Below are positions 41,216 to 49,419 of a stretch of DNA of 64,000 bases, piece by piece (positions within the stretch are counted from its first letter, which is position 1; every line of letters starts with the position of its first letter). The stretch lies in contig NZ_JAUCCU010000002.1 of NCBI RefSeq assembly GCF_034675845.1, positions 558,001-622,000 of the forward strand, given 5' to 3'. The position numbers were made by a program, and so were the translations under genes. The stretch comes from Castellaniella sp. (GTDB lineage: Bacteria > Pseudomonadota > Gammaproteobacteria > Burkholderiales > Burkholderiaceae_B). The notes under the pieces are model-generated. The model had not been told where the DNA came from and made no database searches. It saw only the letters and a list, made by a program, of their open reading frames with translations.

Positions 41216-41612
41216 AGCGTACGGTGCTGATCCCGACAGTGAGCTTGCGGGAAATACGGCGCTGGCCTGTATTGAAGGTGGTACGCACGGGGACTTGTGT
41301 CGTCTTGCCTTCTGAGTAGGCTGCCTGAGCATGCCCCAGTTTGACGGAGACCCCAAGTTTTTCCAGGGCTTCCTGGCCCAGTTCAGCCAGGCTGACACGG
41401 GGTATGGGCTTACCCGTGAGCGCGCTGGGGCGGGCTTTGGCATAGACACCGTAACCCAGGCGGACAATCTTGCCTGCTTCGGTCAGTTCTTTGAGGGCGC
41501 GGCTGATCTGGCTGGCGCTGCCCATGGATTCGAAATCAGCGCGCAGGATGACCTCGCCCTTGCGCAGGGCGATGGAACGAGTCATTCTGTCTTTGATGCT
41601 GAGCCGGCTCAT
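41187..41612 (-). CDS. AbiEi-like (DUF6088) antitoxin (AbiE-2)
   Basis: 141 residues from the ATG at 41612, placed 6 bases after a near-perfect AGGAGGT. MTRSIALRKGEVILRADFES, then SASQISRALKELTEAGKIVR and LGYGVYAKAR, form a winged HTH; a short C-terminal domain follows. Two 19-bp repeats upstream are likely operators. Confidence 0.82.
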   Translation of the reverse strand: MSRLSIKDRMTRSIALRKGEVILRADFESMGSASQISRALKELTEAGKIVRLGYGVYAKARPSALTGKPIPRVSLAELGQEALEKLGVSVKLGHAQAAYSEGKTTQVPVRTTFNTGQRRISRKLTVGISTVRYENNYNARI

Positions 41613-41624
41613 GGGACCTCCTGC

Positions 41625-41709
41625 TTGATGCAAACATTGCTCATTGACTATAGAGTATTTTTTCTCGTAAATCCAGTTTCTACTGGGTTTTTGATGCAAG
41701 CATTGCTCA
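41625..41709 (-). promoter_or_regulatory. Paired operators of the AbiE-2 promoter
   Basis: TTGATGCAAACATTGCTCA (41625-41643) and TTGATGCAAGCATTGCTCA (41691-41709) are 19-bp direct repeats differing at one base, 66 bp apart. Each is an imperfect palindrome (TTGA/TCAA, GCAA/TTGC). A candidate -10 TATAGT on the minus strand lies between them. AbiEi homologues repress from paired upstream repeats. Confidence 0.6.
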
Positions 41710-41740
41710 ACTATTGAAGCTCGAACGCCTGAGTGTATGC

Positions 41741-41957
41741 CTATGCGTCGGACAGCGTCAGGGTGGCGCCATCGTGAGCCGGCCCATGGTGTAGCCCACC
41801 AATATCATGCGCCAGCCCCTTACCTTCCAGCCTATCCACCCGCTCTGGCAGGTGGTGTAGGCATGGTCCAGATGCAGCGGTTGATCGGTGGGCAGGCGCG
41901 CAGCATGCGACGGGGTCGCCCGGATGCGGATGACCTCGGAGAGGGGTTCGTTCATGG
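41741..41957 (-). pseudogene. Second TraI C-terminal scrap
   Basis: The minus strand gives NEPLSEVIRIRATPSHAARL and DQPLHLDHAYTT. In another frame it gives LPERVDRLEGKGLAHDIGGL, parallel to LPERADRLGFKGLAHDISGL in the remnant at 39267. It is thus a second, divergent copy of the relaxase tail with a frameshift. No other gene is seen between 41710 and 42067. Confidence 0.7.
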
Positions 41958-42067
41958 TGGGGTTCCTTCAACAGAGGCGCGGAAAGCAAGGGTCGCAGCT
42001 TTATTCTGTCGAGTCTGGTCTGCAGTTGCTTGCTTGGCGCCGCAGGCATTGCATACTGGGAAATGAA

Positions 42068-42394
42068 TCAGAAATCCAGTTGCGCCCCTGTGATGCCCAA
42101 GGCAGCAGCAATCTTGTCTCGTGACGCTTTGCGTAGCCGCTGGCTATTTTCCTGCTGGGCATAGGCCGATTGGGTGATGGCCAGGCGTTCAGCCACTTCA
42201 CCCTGGGTGAGGCCCAGGTGCTCGCGCCAGGCTCGTAGTGGTGTGGCCCCGTCTACCGTACGGCTGACGACATCGTGTGGAATCAGGTCCTGATCTTCGG
42301 AATGCTGGTTCACGTAATCCGTATAGGGGATCACGACAAAGGCAGGCTCGCCGTCCGGGCCGTTGATGATCTGGATATTAGTACGTGCGTTCAT
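42068..42394 (-). CDS. Xre-type antitoxin with Phd-like head
   Basis: 108 residues. The N-terminal NIQIINGPDGEPAFVVIPYT is typical of antitoxins that present a Phd-like or RelB-like head. It is followed by the HTH LRAWREHLGLTQGEVAERLA and ITQSAYAQQENSQRLRKAS. The gene overlaps the RelE-type toxin gene by 17 bases. Confidence 0.85.
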   Translation of the reverse strand: MNARTNIQIINGPDGEPAFVVIPYTDYVNQHSEDQDLIPHDVVSRTVDGATPLRAWREHLGLTQGEVAERLAITQSAYAQQENSQRLRKASRDKIAAALGITGAQLDF

Positions 42395-42632
42395 CGCGTT
42401 TTCTCACTTCTTCAATCTGGACGATCTTGATGGCGCCGCCCCAGTCGAACAGAACTCGGTACTGTCCCACCCGCAGACGGTAGCCGTATGGGTGGTTGAT
42501 GAGTGACTTGATGTTCTGGCATTCAGGCATGCCTTCCAACGTCGTGACGCTATCGCGGATTGCGACCTGATGCTGAGGATCCAGCTTTCGTAGCTGCTTG
42601 ACGGCTTTTCGAGTCCAAAGGATCGTATTCAT
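42378..42632 (-). CDS. RelE-type toxin
   Basis: 84-residue mRNA interferase-like protein: TILWTRKAVKQLRKLDPQHQ at the start, LINHPYGYRLRVGQYRVLFD in the core and IVQIEEVRKRDERTY at the end, which supplies the basic and aromatic residues of RelE/ParE toxins. It precedes its Xre antitoxin. Confidence 0.9.
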   Translation of the reverse strand: MNTILWTRKAVKQLRKLDPQHQVAIRDSVTTLEGMPECQNIKSLINHPYGYRLRVGQYRVLFDWGGAIKIVQIEEVRKRDERTY

Positions 42633-42693
42633 GAAAATTATAAGTTAAATATAAGTTTCACGGTGAAAACTAGTATTCATATTCAGCACGTCA

Positions 42694-43006
42694 TTACCCC
42701 AGCAGTTCCGCCAGGGTGCTGGCGTGCGGGTTGTAGTACACCATTACCATCGTCGGGTCCGTCCAGCCAAAGATCTTGCACAGGTCCAGCACCTCGACCT
42801 TGCGGGAAATTCTGGCGCAGCAGCCGTCCGGCCCTGGTGGACAGCGGCACATCCCGTGGTCTGCCGGATTTGGCCTGGGGCAGGTGGACGTGATCCTCAA
42901 AGACCTGCTCCCACTGCATCCCAGCTAATTCCCCGGTCCCGGCTTTTGGAGTTCGCGGGCTTGCGAATGTCACGGCAGGGATTGTGTTCCGCCCAGCCCC
43001 ACTCAA
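42694..43006 (-). pseudogene. Tyrosine recombinase (integrase) remnant
   Basis: Two frames carry integrase pieces: ELAGMQWEQVFEDHVHLPQA, KSGRPRDVPLSTRAGRLLRQ and NF, then, shifted, VLDLCKIFGWTDPTMVMVYY and NPHASTLAELLG to a stop at 42694. These are the C-terminal domain up to the catalytic tyrosine region (MVMVYYNP). Frameshifts and the missing N-terminus make it inactive. It lies about 160 bases from the 3' end of tRNA-Leu, the usual place for an island integrase. Confidence 0.75.
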
Positions 43007-43163
43007 GGCGGGCGGATTCGAAGACCGAAGACAGGATTCAGATCTCGCGGCGCACCGAGGCGGCGGAGACCTTGTCCAGGCGGGAATCCCGAACGCCCAA
43101 TTCCAGGGCTGTCTCGTAACCCACTGATCTTGCTTATTATTAATGTTATGCTGATCAGATCAG

Positions 43164-43248
43164 TGGTGCGAACGGAGAGACTTGAACTCTCACGCCTTTC
43201 GGCGCCAGGACCTAAACCTGGTGCGTCTACCAATTCCGCCACGTTCGC
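43164..43248 (-). tRNA. tRNA-Leu (TAG anticodon)
   Basis: 85 bases including encoded CCA. The acceptor arms GCGAACG/CGTTCGC pair, the D-arm GGCGGAATTGGTAGACGC is present, the anticodon stem CCAGG/CCTGG encloses TTTAGGT with anticodon TAG, a long class II variable arm follows, and the T-arm is GAGAGTTCAAGTCTCTC. The 3' end faces the addiction-module island on the left, consistent with integration at the tRNA 3' end. Confidence 0.96.
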
Positions 43249-43362
43249 TAGGGTAGCCCGACATTATAGCGTGAAAAACCATCCTCATAGCCCTCCCTAC
43301 GCCCGGTTTCACTTTCCGCTAAAATAGCCCGTTTACTATTCACTACTATCAATAGGTTCCGA

Positions 43363-44673
43363 ATGCAGCCCGTGGTTGAAAAACTCTCCGGCCTAGAGCG
43401 CCGTGTCGATCTGAGCGTGTCTGTCGCCGACATTGAAAAAGAAGTTCAGGCGCAGCTAAAACGCGTCGCCCGCACGGCGAAGGTCCAGGGGTTTCGTCCC
43501 GGCAAGGCCCCGCTGTCCATCATCGAACGCAGCCATGGCCCGTCGGTACGTTACGACGTCGTCAATGCCCAGATTGGCAAGTCCTTGGACAAGGCAATTG
43601 CCGACACCAATTTGCGCCTGGCCGGCAGCCCCACGCTCGAACCCAAGCTCGAAGGTGTGGACGACAGCGTGATGGCCTTTACCGCCACCTTTGAAGTCTA
43701 CCCAGAGGTCGAGCTTCCTGATCTGTCCGCCTTGAAGATCACCCGCAGCACGATTGATGTCGGCGATGCCGAGGTCGAGAAAACCCTGGACATCCTGCGC
43801 CGCCAGCGCACCATCTTCAAGCCCGCAGCCGATCGCGCCGCGCAGGATGGTGATCGCGTCACGCTGGATTTTGCCGGCACCATCGATGGTGTTGCCTTTG
43901 ATGGCGGTACTGCCGAAGCTTTCCCCTTTGTGCTGGGGCAGGGCCGTATGCTGGCCGAATTCGAGACTGCCACTCAGGGTCTGAAGGCCGGCGAGACAAA
44001 AACTTTCTCGCTGGATTTCCCGGAAGACTACGGCAGCGAGACCGTGGCGGGCAAACAGGCTGAATTCACCATCACCGTCAAGGAAGTCGCCGAACCCGAA
44101 CTCCCCGAAATCGATGCCGAATTCGCCAAGTCCCTGGGTCAGCCCGAGGGCAATGTCGAAGCCTTGCTGGCCGATATCCGTGGCAACGTCCAGCGCGAGG
44201 CCGAGGCCCGCACCAAAGGCCGTACCAAGGCCAGCGTCATGGATGCATTGGCAGCCGCCTGCACGTTTGATGTGCCCAAGGCCCTGGTCGACAGCGAAAT
44301 CGCCAACCGCACGGCAGCCGCCCGCGAAGAGCTGAAGCAGCGCGGCTTGCCCAATGCCGATACCATCGATATCCCCGAAGACACCTTCCGGGACGAAGCC
44401 CAACGCCGCGTGCGCCTGGGTCTGCTGGTGGCTGAGCTGATCAAATCCGCTGATCTGCAAGCCAAGCCCGAGCAGGTTCGCGCCCGCATCGAAGACTTCG
44501 CCAAGAGCTACGAGCAGCCCGCTCAGGTCGTGACCTACTACCTGTCCGATCGCCAGCGCCGTGCCGAGATCGAATCCCTGGTGCTCGAAGACAATGTCGT
44601 CGATCATGTCTTGGCTGCGGCTCAGGTCACCGACGAGGCCGTGGATTTTGATACCTTGATGGGAACGAATTAA
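43363..44673 (+). CDS. tig: Trigger factor
   Basis: Ribosome-associated chaperone. The 436-residue product has the ribosome-docking motif GFRPGKAP near residue 45 in the N-terminal domain, a FKBP-type isomerase domain (about 155-240, DGDRVTLDFAGTIDGVAFDG and AFPFVLGQGRML) and the helical substrate-binding C-terminal domain. The stop overlaps the clpP start (TAATG), placing tig-clpP-clpX in one operon as in most proteobacteria. Confidence 0.96.
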   Translation: MQPVVEKLSGLERRVDLSVSVADIEKEVQAQLKRVARTAKVQGFRPGKAPLSIIERSHGPSVRYDVVNAQIGKSLDKAIADTNLRLAGSPTLEPKLEGVDDSVMAFTATFEVYPEVELPDLSALKITRSTIDVGDAEVEKTLDILRRQRTIFKPAADRAAQDGDRVTLDFAGTIDGVAFDGGTAEAFPFVLGQGRMLAEFETATQGLKAGETKTFSLDFPEDYGSETVAGKQAEFTITVKEVAEPELPEIDAEFAKSLGQPEGNVEALLADIRGNVQREAEARTKGRTKASVMDALAAACTFDVPKALVDSEIANRTAAAREELKQRGLPNADTIDIPEDTFRDEAQRRVRLGLLVAELIKSADLQAKPEQVRARIEDFAKSYEQPAQVVTYYLSDRQRRAEIESLVLEDNVVDHVLAAAQVTDEAVDFDTLMGTN

Positions 44674-45332
44674 TGTCCAGGTTCACCGATTTCTATGCAT
44701 CGATGTATGGTGGGGAATCTGTTACCCCCACCGGCCTGGGCTATGTGCCTATCGTGATCGAACAGTCTGGCCGGGGCGAACGCTCTTACGACATTTATTC
44801 GCGCCTGCTGCGCGAGCGTGTCATTTTCTTTGTCGGCCCGGTCAATGACCAGTCCGCCAATCTTGTCGTGGCCCAGCTGCTGTTTCTGGAATCGGAGAAC
44901 CCTGATAAGGACATCTCCCTGTACATCAACTCCCCGGGCGGCTCGGTCTACGCCGGCATGGCTATCTTCGATACCATGCAGTTCGTCAAGCCGCCCGTGT
45001 CCACTTTGTGTACCGGCTTGGCCGCCAGCATGGGGGCTTTCCTGCTGGCTGCCGGCGAGAAAGGCAAGCGCTACGCATTGCCTAACTCGCGCATCATGAT
45101 TCACCAGCCTTCAGGCGGCGCGCAGGGCCAGGCATCTGATATTCAGATCCAGGCAAAGGAAATCCTTAGTCTGCGTGAGCGCCTCAACGGTATTCTGGCC
45201 GAACGCACTGGTCAGGATATTCAGCGCATCGAGACCGATACGGAACGTGATAATTTCATGTCGGCCGAGGATGCCCAGGCCTATGGCCTGATCGATAAAG
45301 TCCTGGTTTCGCGCACCGACGAAACCAAATAA
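44673..45332 (+). CDS. clpP: ATP-dependent Clp protease proteolytic subunit
   Basis: 219-residue serine peptidase that forms the ClpP barrel. The catalytic triad is visible: Ser in GLAASMGAFLL, His in RIMIHQPSGG, and Asp in ETDTERDNFMS. Coupled to tig by a one-base overlap and followed by clpX after 13 bases. The start MSRFTDFYASMYGG adds a short leader before the conserved YVPIVIEQ. Confidence 0.96.
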   Translation: MSRFTDFYASMYGGESVTPTGLGYVPIVIEQSGRGERSYDIYSRLLRERVIFFVGPVNDQSANLVVAQLLFLESENPDKDISLYINSPGGSVYAGMAIFDTMQFVKPPVSTLCTGLAASMGAFLLAAGEKGKRYALPNSRIMIHQPSGGAQGQASDIQIQAKEILSLRERLNGILAERTGQDIQRIETDTERDNFMSAEDAQAYGLIDKVLVSRTDETK

Positions 45333-45345
45333 GCACGGGTTTGCC

Positions 45346-46638
45346 ATGACCGAAAAAAAAGGATCCGGCGAGGATAAGAACTTGCACTGTTCCTTCTGCA
45401 ACAAAAGCCAAGCTGAAGTCCATAAATTGATCGCGGGTCCTTCCGTGTTCATTTGTGACGAATGCATTACGCTTTGCAACGACATCATCCGTGATGACAA
45501 GCAAGAAGCCGCGCGCGAAGCCGTGCGCAACGAACTCCCCACGCCCCTGGAAATCAAAACTTTCCTGGATGGTTATGTCATTGGTCAGGAAACGCCGAAA
45601 CGCAATCTGGCCGTGGCGGTATACAACCACTACAAGCGCATCCGCTATGCCGAGGCCAAAAGCGGTGATGTCGAGCTTTCCAAAAGCAACATCCTGCTGA
45701 TCGGCCCAACCGGTTCAGGCAAGACCCTGCTGGCGCAGACGCTGGCGCGCATGCTGGATGTTCCTTTCGTCATGGCCGACGCCACCACGCTGACCGAAGC
45801 GGGTTATGTGGGCGAGGATGTTGAAAACATCATCCAGAAGTTGCTGCAAAACTGCAACTACGAGGTCGACAAAGCCCAGCGCGCCATCGTCTACATCGAC
45901 GAAATCGACAAGATCTCGCGCAAGGCCGACAACCCTTCCATTACCCGTGACGTGTCGGGCGAGGGGGTGCAACAGGCCTTGCTGAAGCTCATCGAGGGCA
46001 CCGTGGCCTCTGTGCCGCCCCAGGGGGGGCGCAAGCACCCCAATCAGGACTTTGTTCAGGTGGATACCACCAACATCCTGTTCATCGTGGGCGGGGCTTT
46101 TGATGGCCTCGAGAAAATCATCCGTGATCGCAGCGAACGTTCGGGCATTGGCTTTTCCGCTACCGTGCGGGCGCGTTCCGAACGCGGCGTGGGCGAGCTC
46201 TTTGCTGAGGTCGAGCCCGAGGATCTGATCAAGTTTGGCCTGATTCCCGAATTGGTTGGCCGTCTGCCCGTGGTGGCCACGCTGGAAGAACTCAAGGAAG
46301 ATACGCTGGTGCGTATCCTGACTGAACCGCGCAATGCGGTGGTCAAGCAATTCCAGAAGCTCTTCGAGATGGAAGAAGTCGAACTCGACGTGACCCCAGA
46401 GGCGCTAACTGCCATTGCCCAGCGCGCCATCAAGCGCCGTACCGGGGCACGGGGTCTGCGCTCCATCATGGAACAATCCCTGTTGGGCACCATGTTCGAT
46501 CTGCCCTCCAGCCCGGATATCAATCGGGTCGTGCTGGATGCCGATGCCGTCGAGGGTCGGGCCAAGCCTCAACTGGTCCATGGCCCACGGCGCGCCGCGA
46601 CGACCGAGGAGAAGCCGTTACGGACAGCAGCGGCTTGA
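45346..46638 (+). CDS. clpX: ClpX unfoldase of the ClpXP protease
   Basis: 430 residues. N-terminal C4 zinc-binding dimerisation domain (CSFCNKSQ and CDECITLC), then the AAA+ module with Walker A GPTGSGKT, Walker B IVYIDEIDKI, the pore-loop region near GYVGEDVE and the ClpP-contact IGF loop RSGIGFSATV. The sensor-2 region is RRTGARGLRSIME. A hairpin and a terminator separate it from lon. Confidence 0.96.
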   Translation: MTEKKGSGEDKNLHCSFCNKSQAEVHKLIAGPSVFICDECITLCNDIIRDDKQEAAREAVRNELPTPLEIKTFLDGYVIGQETPKRNLAVAVYNHYKRIRYAEAKSGDVELSKSNILLIGPTGSGKTLLAQTLARMLDVPFVMADATTLTEAGYVGEDVENIIQKLLQNCNYEVDKAQRAIVYIDEIDKISRKADNPSITRDVSGEGVQQALLKLIEGTVASVPPQGGRKHPNQDFVQVDTTNILFIVGGAFDGLEKIIRDRSERSGIGFSATVRARSERGVGELFAEVEPEDLIKFGLIPELVGRLPVVATLEELKEDTLVRILTEPRNAVVKQFQKLFEMEEVELDVTPEALTAIAQRAIKRRTGARGLRSIMEQSLLGTMFDLPSSPDINRVVLDADAVEGRAKPQLVHGPRRAATTEEKPLRTAAA

Positions 46639-46685
46639 TTTTTCTCCATCATGGGGGCATGCGGTTACGCTTATACTGAAACTGC

Positions 46686-46723
46686 GGTGCCGGGTCTTGA
46701 AATCCGCCAACCCGGCACCACAT
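46686..46723 (+). promoter_or_regulatory. Possible sigma-32 promoter inside a hairpin upstream of lon
   Basis: CTTGAAA (46696-46702), 15 bases, then CCACAT (46718-46723) match the heat-shock consensus CTTGAAA/CCCCAT with one mismatch. The -35 element lies in the loop of a perfect 10-bp stem GGTGCCGGGT/ACCCGGCACC (46686-46695, 46710-46719). lon is a sigma-32 target in many proteobacteria. The hairpin may alternatively protect the clpX 3' end. Confidence 0.5.
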
Positions 46724-46742
46724 GAACAAGCAGGCAACATGC

Positions 46743-46770
46743 AAAAAAGGAAGCCTGCGCTTCCTTTTTT
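46743..46770 (+). terminator. Rho-independent terminator between clpX and lon
   Basis: Stem AAAAAAGGAAGC pairs perfectly with GCTTCCTTTTTT around CTGC. It ends only 28 bases before the lon ATG, so any lon promoter upstream of it must read through. Confidence 0.85.
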
Positions 46771-46798
46771 ATTGGAATAACCGTTTTAGGATGCAACC

Positions 46799-49258
46799 AT
46801 GTCTGCTAGTCAGATTCTGACCCAGGACCCTGTGGATCTACCGCTGCTGCCGCTGCGCGATGTCGTGGTCTTTCCCCATATGGTCATCCCGCTGTTTGTC
46901 GGGCGACCGCGTTCCATCAAAGCGCTAGAGCTGGCCATGGAGGCCGGCAACAGCATCATGCTGGTGGCCCAGAAATCCGCCGGCAAGGACGAACCTACAC
47001 CGGACGATTTGTACGATATCGGCTGTGCGGCCAATATTCTGCAGATGTTGAAACTGCCCGATGGCACTGTCAAGGTGCTGGTCGAGGGTCTGCAGCGCGC
47101 GCATATTCATGCCGTGGCCGATGCCGAGACCCACTTCGTGGCGCGGGTGACGGGTGTCCCCGAAGATACAACCGACCAAACCGAGGCCGAGGCCTTGCGC
47201 CGCGCCGTGATGGCCCAATTCGAGCAATACGTCAAGCTCAATAAGAAAATCCCCCAAGAAGTGCTGACTCAATTGGCCGGGATCGAAGAAGCCGGCCGTC
47301 TGGCCGATACCATTGCGGCTCACTTGCCACTGAAGATCGACCAGAAGCAATCCTTGCTTGAAATGCCGGGGGCGGCCCAGCGTCTGGAATCCCTGTTGGC
47401 CCAGCTGGAATCCGAAATCGAGATTCTGCAAGTCGAAAAACGCATCCGTGGCCGGGTCAAAAAACAGATGGAAAAAAGTCAACGCGACTACTATCTGAAC
47501 GAGCAGGTCAAGGCCATCCAGAAGGAACTGGGCGAAGGCGAGGAAGGCGCCGACATTGAGGAACTCGAACGCAAGATCGAGGCTGCCCGCATGTCGAAGG
47601 AAGCGCGCAAGAAAATCGATAGCGAGCTGAAAAAACTGAAGCTCATGTCACCCATGTCGGCCGAGGCCACCGTGGTGCGCAATTACATTGATACGCTGAT
47701 CAATCTTCCGTGGCACAAAAAGAGCCGGGTCAACAACGCCCTGGCCAACGCCGAGGAAGTCCTGGATGCAGACCACTACGGTCTGGAGAAGGTCAAAGAA
47801 CGCATCGTCGAATATCTGGCGGTGCAGCAGCGGGTCGAAAAACTCAAGGCACCCATTCTGTGTCTGGTCGGGCCACCAGGGGTGGGCAAGACCTCGCTTG
47901 GGCAATCGGTGGCGCGTGCCACGAACCGCAAATTCGTGCGCATGGCGCTGGGTGGCGTGCGTGACGAGGCCGAGATTCGTGGCCATCGGCGCACTTATAT
48001 CGGTTCCATGCCGGGTAAGATCCTGCAGAACATGAGCAAGGTCGGGGTTCGCAACCCCCTGTTCCTGCTGGATGAAATCGATAAGCTCGGGGCTGATTTC
48101 CGGGGCGATCCATCCTCGGCACTGCTAGAGGTCCTGGACCCGGAACAGAACCATACCTTTCAGGATCACTACATCGAGGTCGATTTCGATCTGTCGGATG
48201 TGATGTTCGTGGCCACCAGCAATACGCTGAACATCCCACCTGCGCTGTTGGATCGGATGGAGGTCATCCGTCTGGCGGGCTACACCGAGGACGAAAAGGT
48301 CCATATCGCCTTTGATCACTTGTTGCCGAAGCTCATGAAGAACAACGGTGTTCAGGATGGCGAACTCAGTGTGGCCGAGTCCGCAGTCCGGGATATCGTG
48401 CGTTATTACACGCGTGAGGCGGGGGTGCGGGCACTGGAACGCGAAATCTCCAAAATCTGCCGCAAGGCCGTCAAGCGTCTTTTGTCCGCCAATCCCGTCA
48501 CCAAGGGGCGGAAAGTATCCAAGGTCTCTGAGTCCTTGACTGTGGATTCGGATAACCTGGGGGATTACCTGGGCGTGCGGCGCTACAGTTTCGGCATGGC
48601 CGAAAAGGAAGACCGCGTCGGCCAGGTCACAGGCTTGGCCTGGACCGAGGTGGGCGGCGATCTGCTGACCATCGAGGTTGCCGACATGCCGGGCAAGGGT
48701 GTGGTCACCCGCACGGGTTCCTTGGGCGATGTCATGAAGGAATCCGTCGAGGCGGCGCGCACGGTGGTCCGGGCTCGCGCCCGCCATTGGGGCATTGCCG
48801 ATCAGGTTTTTGAAAAACACGATCTGCATGTGCACTTTCCGGAGGGTGCCACGCCCAAGGACGGTCCTTCGGCGGGCATCGCCATCACCACGGCCATGGT
48901 TTCGGCACTGACCGGTATTCCAGTTCGTTCGGATGTTGCCATGACGGGCGAAATCACGCTGCGTGGCGAGGTGCTGGAAATCGGTGGTCTCAAGGAAAAG
49001 TTGCTGGCTGCTCTGCGCGGCGGCATCAAGACTGTCATGATCCCAGAGGAAAACGTCAAGGATCTGGCCGAGATGCCCGATAACGTCAAGAACCACCTGG
49101 AGATCATACCCGTGCGCTGGATCGATCGGGTGCTAGAGGTCGCCTTGCAGCATATGCCGACCCCTTTGTCTGACGAAGAGGTCGCCCGCTTGGCCGCCGA
49201 GGCCCTGGCGGCCTCGAAACCGGCGTCCTCAGCAGGCGGTGATGTGTTGAAGCATTAA
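46799..49258 (+). CDS. lon: ATP-dependent Lon protease
   Basis: 819-residue AAA+ serine protease of protein quality control. N-terminal substrate-binding domain (LPLLPLRDVVVFPHMVIPLF), coiled coil, Walker A GPPGVGKTS near residue 363, Walker B LFLLDEIDKL, and a C-terminal protease domain with the Ser-Lys dyad: PKDGPSAGI (catalytic Ser) and the downstream KLLAALRGGIKTVMIP region (Lys). AGGA precedes the start at 46799. Confidence 0.96.
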   Translation: MSASQILTQDPVDLPLLPLRDVVVFPHMVIPLFVGRPRSIKALELAMEAGNSIMLVAQKSAGKDEPTPDDLYDIGCAANILQMLKLPDGTVKVLVEGLQRAHIHAVADAETHFVARVTGVPEDTTDQTEAEALRRAVMAQFEQYVKLNKKIPQEVLTQLAGIEEAGRLADTIAAHLPLKIDQKQSLLEMPGAAQRLESLLAQLESEIEILQVEKRIRGRVKKQMEKSQRDYYLNEQVKAIQKELGEGEEGADIEELERKIEAARMSKEARKKIDSELKKLKLMSPMSAEATVVRNYIDTLINLPWHKKSRVNNALANAEEVLDADHYGLEKVKERIVEYLAVQQRVEKLKAPILCLVGPPGVGKTSLGQSVARATNRKFVRMALGGVRDEAEIRGHRRTYIGSMPGKILQNMSKVGVRNPLFLLDEIDKLGADFRGDPSSALLEVLDPEQNHTFQDHYIEVDFDLSDVMFVATSNTLNIPPALLDRMEVIRLAGYTEDEKVHIAFDHLLPKLMKNNGVQDGELSVAESAVRDIVRYYTREAGVRALEREISKICRKAVKRLLSANPVTKGRKVSKVSESLTVDSDNLGDYLGVRRYSFGMAEKEDRVGQVTGLAWTEVGGDLLTIEVADMPGKGVVTRTGSLGDVMKESVEAARTVVRARARHWGIADQVFEKHDLHVHFPEGATPKDGPSAGIAITTAMVSALTGIPVRSDVAMTGEITLRGEVLEIGGLKEKLLAALRGGIKTVMIPEENVKDLAEMPDNVKNHLEIIPVRWIDRVLEVALQHMPTPLSDEEVARLAAEALAASKPASSAGGDVLKH

Positions 49259-49301
49259 CTGGCACGCGGCCCAGGTAATTAACTGGCGCGTGATCCAGGC
49301 A
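49254..49301. repeat. 24-bp imperfect tandem repeat at the lon stop
   Basis: Two 24-bp units, both beginning ATTAACTGGC and ending CCAGG plus two bases, lie head to tail at 49254-49277 and 49278-49301. The first contains the lon TAA stop. A small local duplication. Confidence 0.75.
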
Positions 49302-49339
49302 AAAGCCCCGTCCCTGAGAAATCAGGAGCGGGGCTTTTT
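49301..49339 (+). terminator. Terminator of lon
   Basis: AAAAGCCCCG/CGGGGCTTTTT with an inner CCTGA/TCAGG stem and GAAA loop. Bidirectional symmetry makes it usable for the convergent lexA as well. Confidence 0.9.
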
Positions 49340-49419
49340 GCTGGTGCAGCTAACAGCATCTGTCCCCGGCTTTTGATGATTTTGGTGTTTGTCCTGGATG
49401 GGGTTGGACAGGGTAGTGA

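Noticed and set aside
40259..41467. 402-residue form of AbiEii-2
   Set aside because: The first 84 codons are antisense-frame translation of the antitoxin gene; the family start is at 41215.
43136..43163. Left attachment repeat of the island immediately beside the tRNA
   Set aside because: The short sequence after the tRNA 3' end is not repeated anywhere I could find in the window.
43456..44607. 383-codon open frame antisense to tig
   Set aside because: It is the mirror of a GC-rich coding gene. The tig product has all family motifs, while the antisense frame has repetitive Gly/Leu/Asp composition and no recognisable domain.
48125..49096. 323-codon frame antisense to lon
   Set aside because: Shadow of the conserved protease domain; no start signals or motifs.
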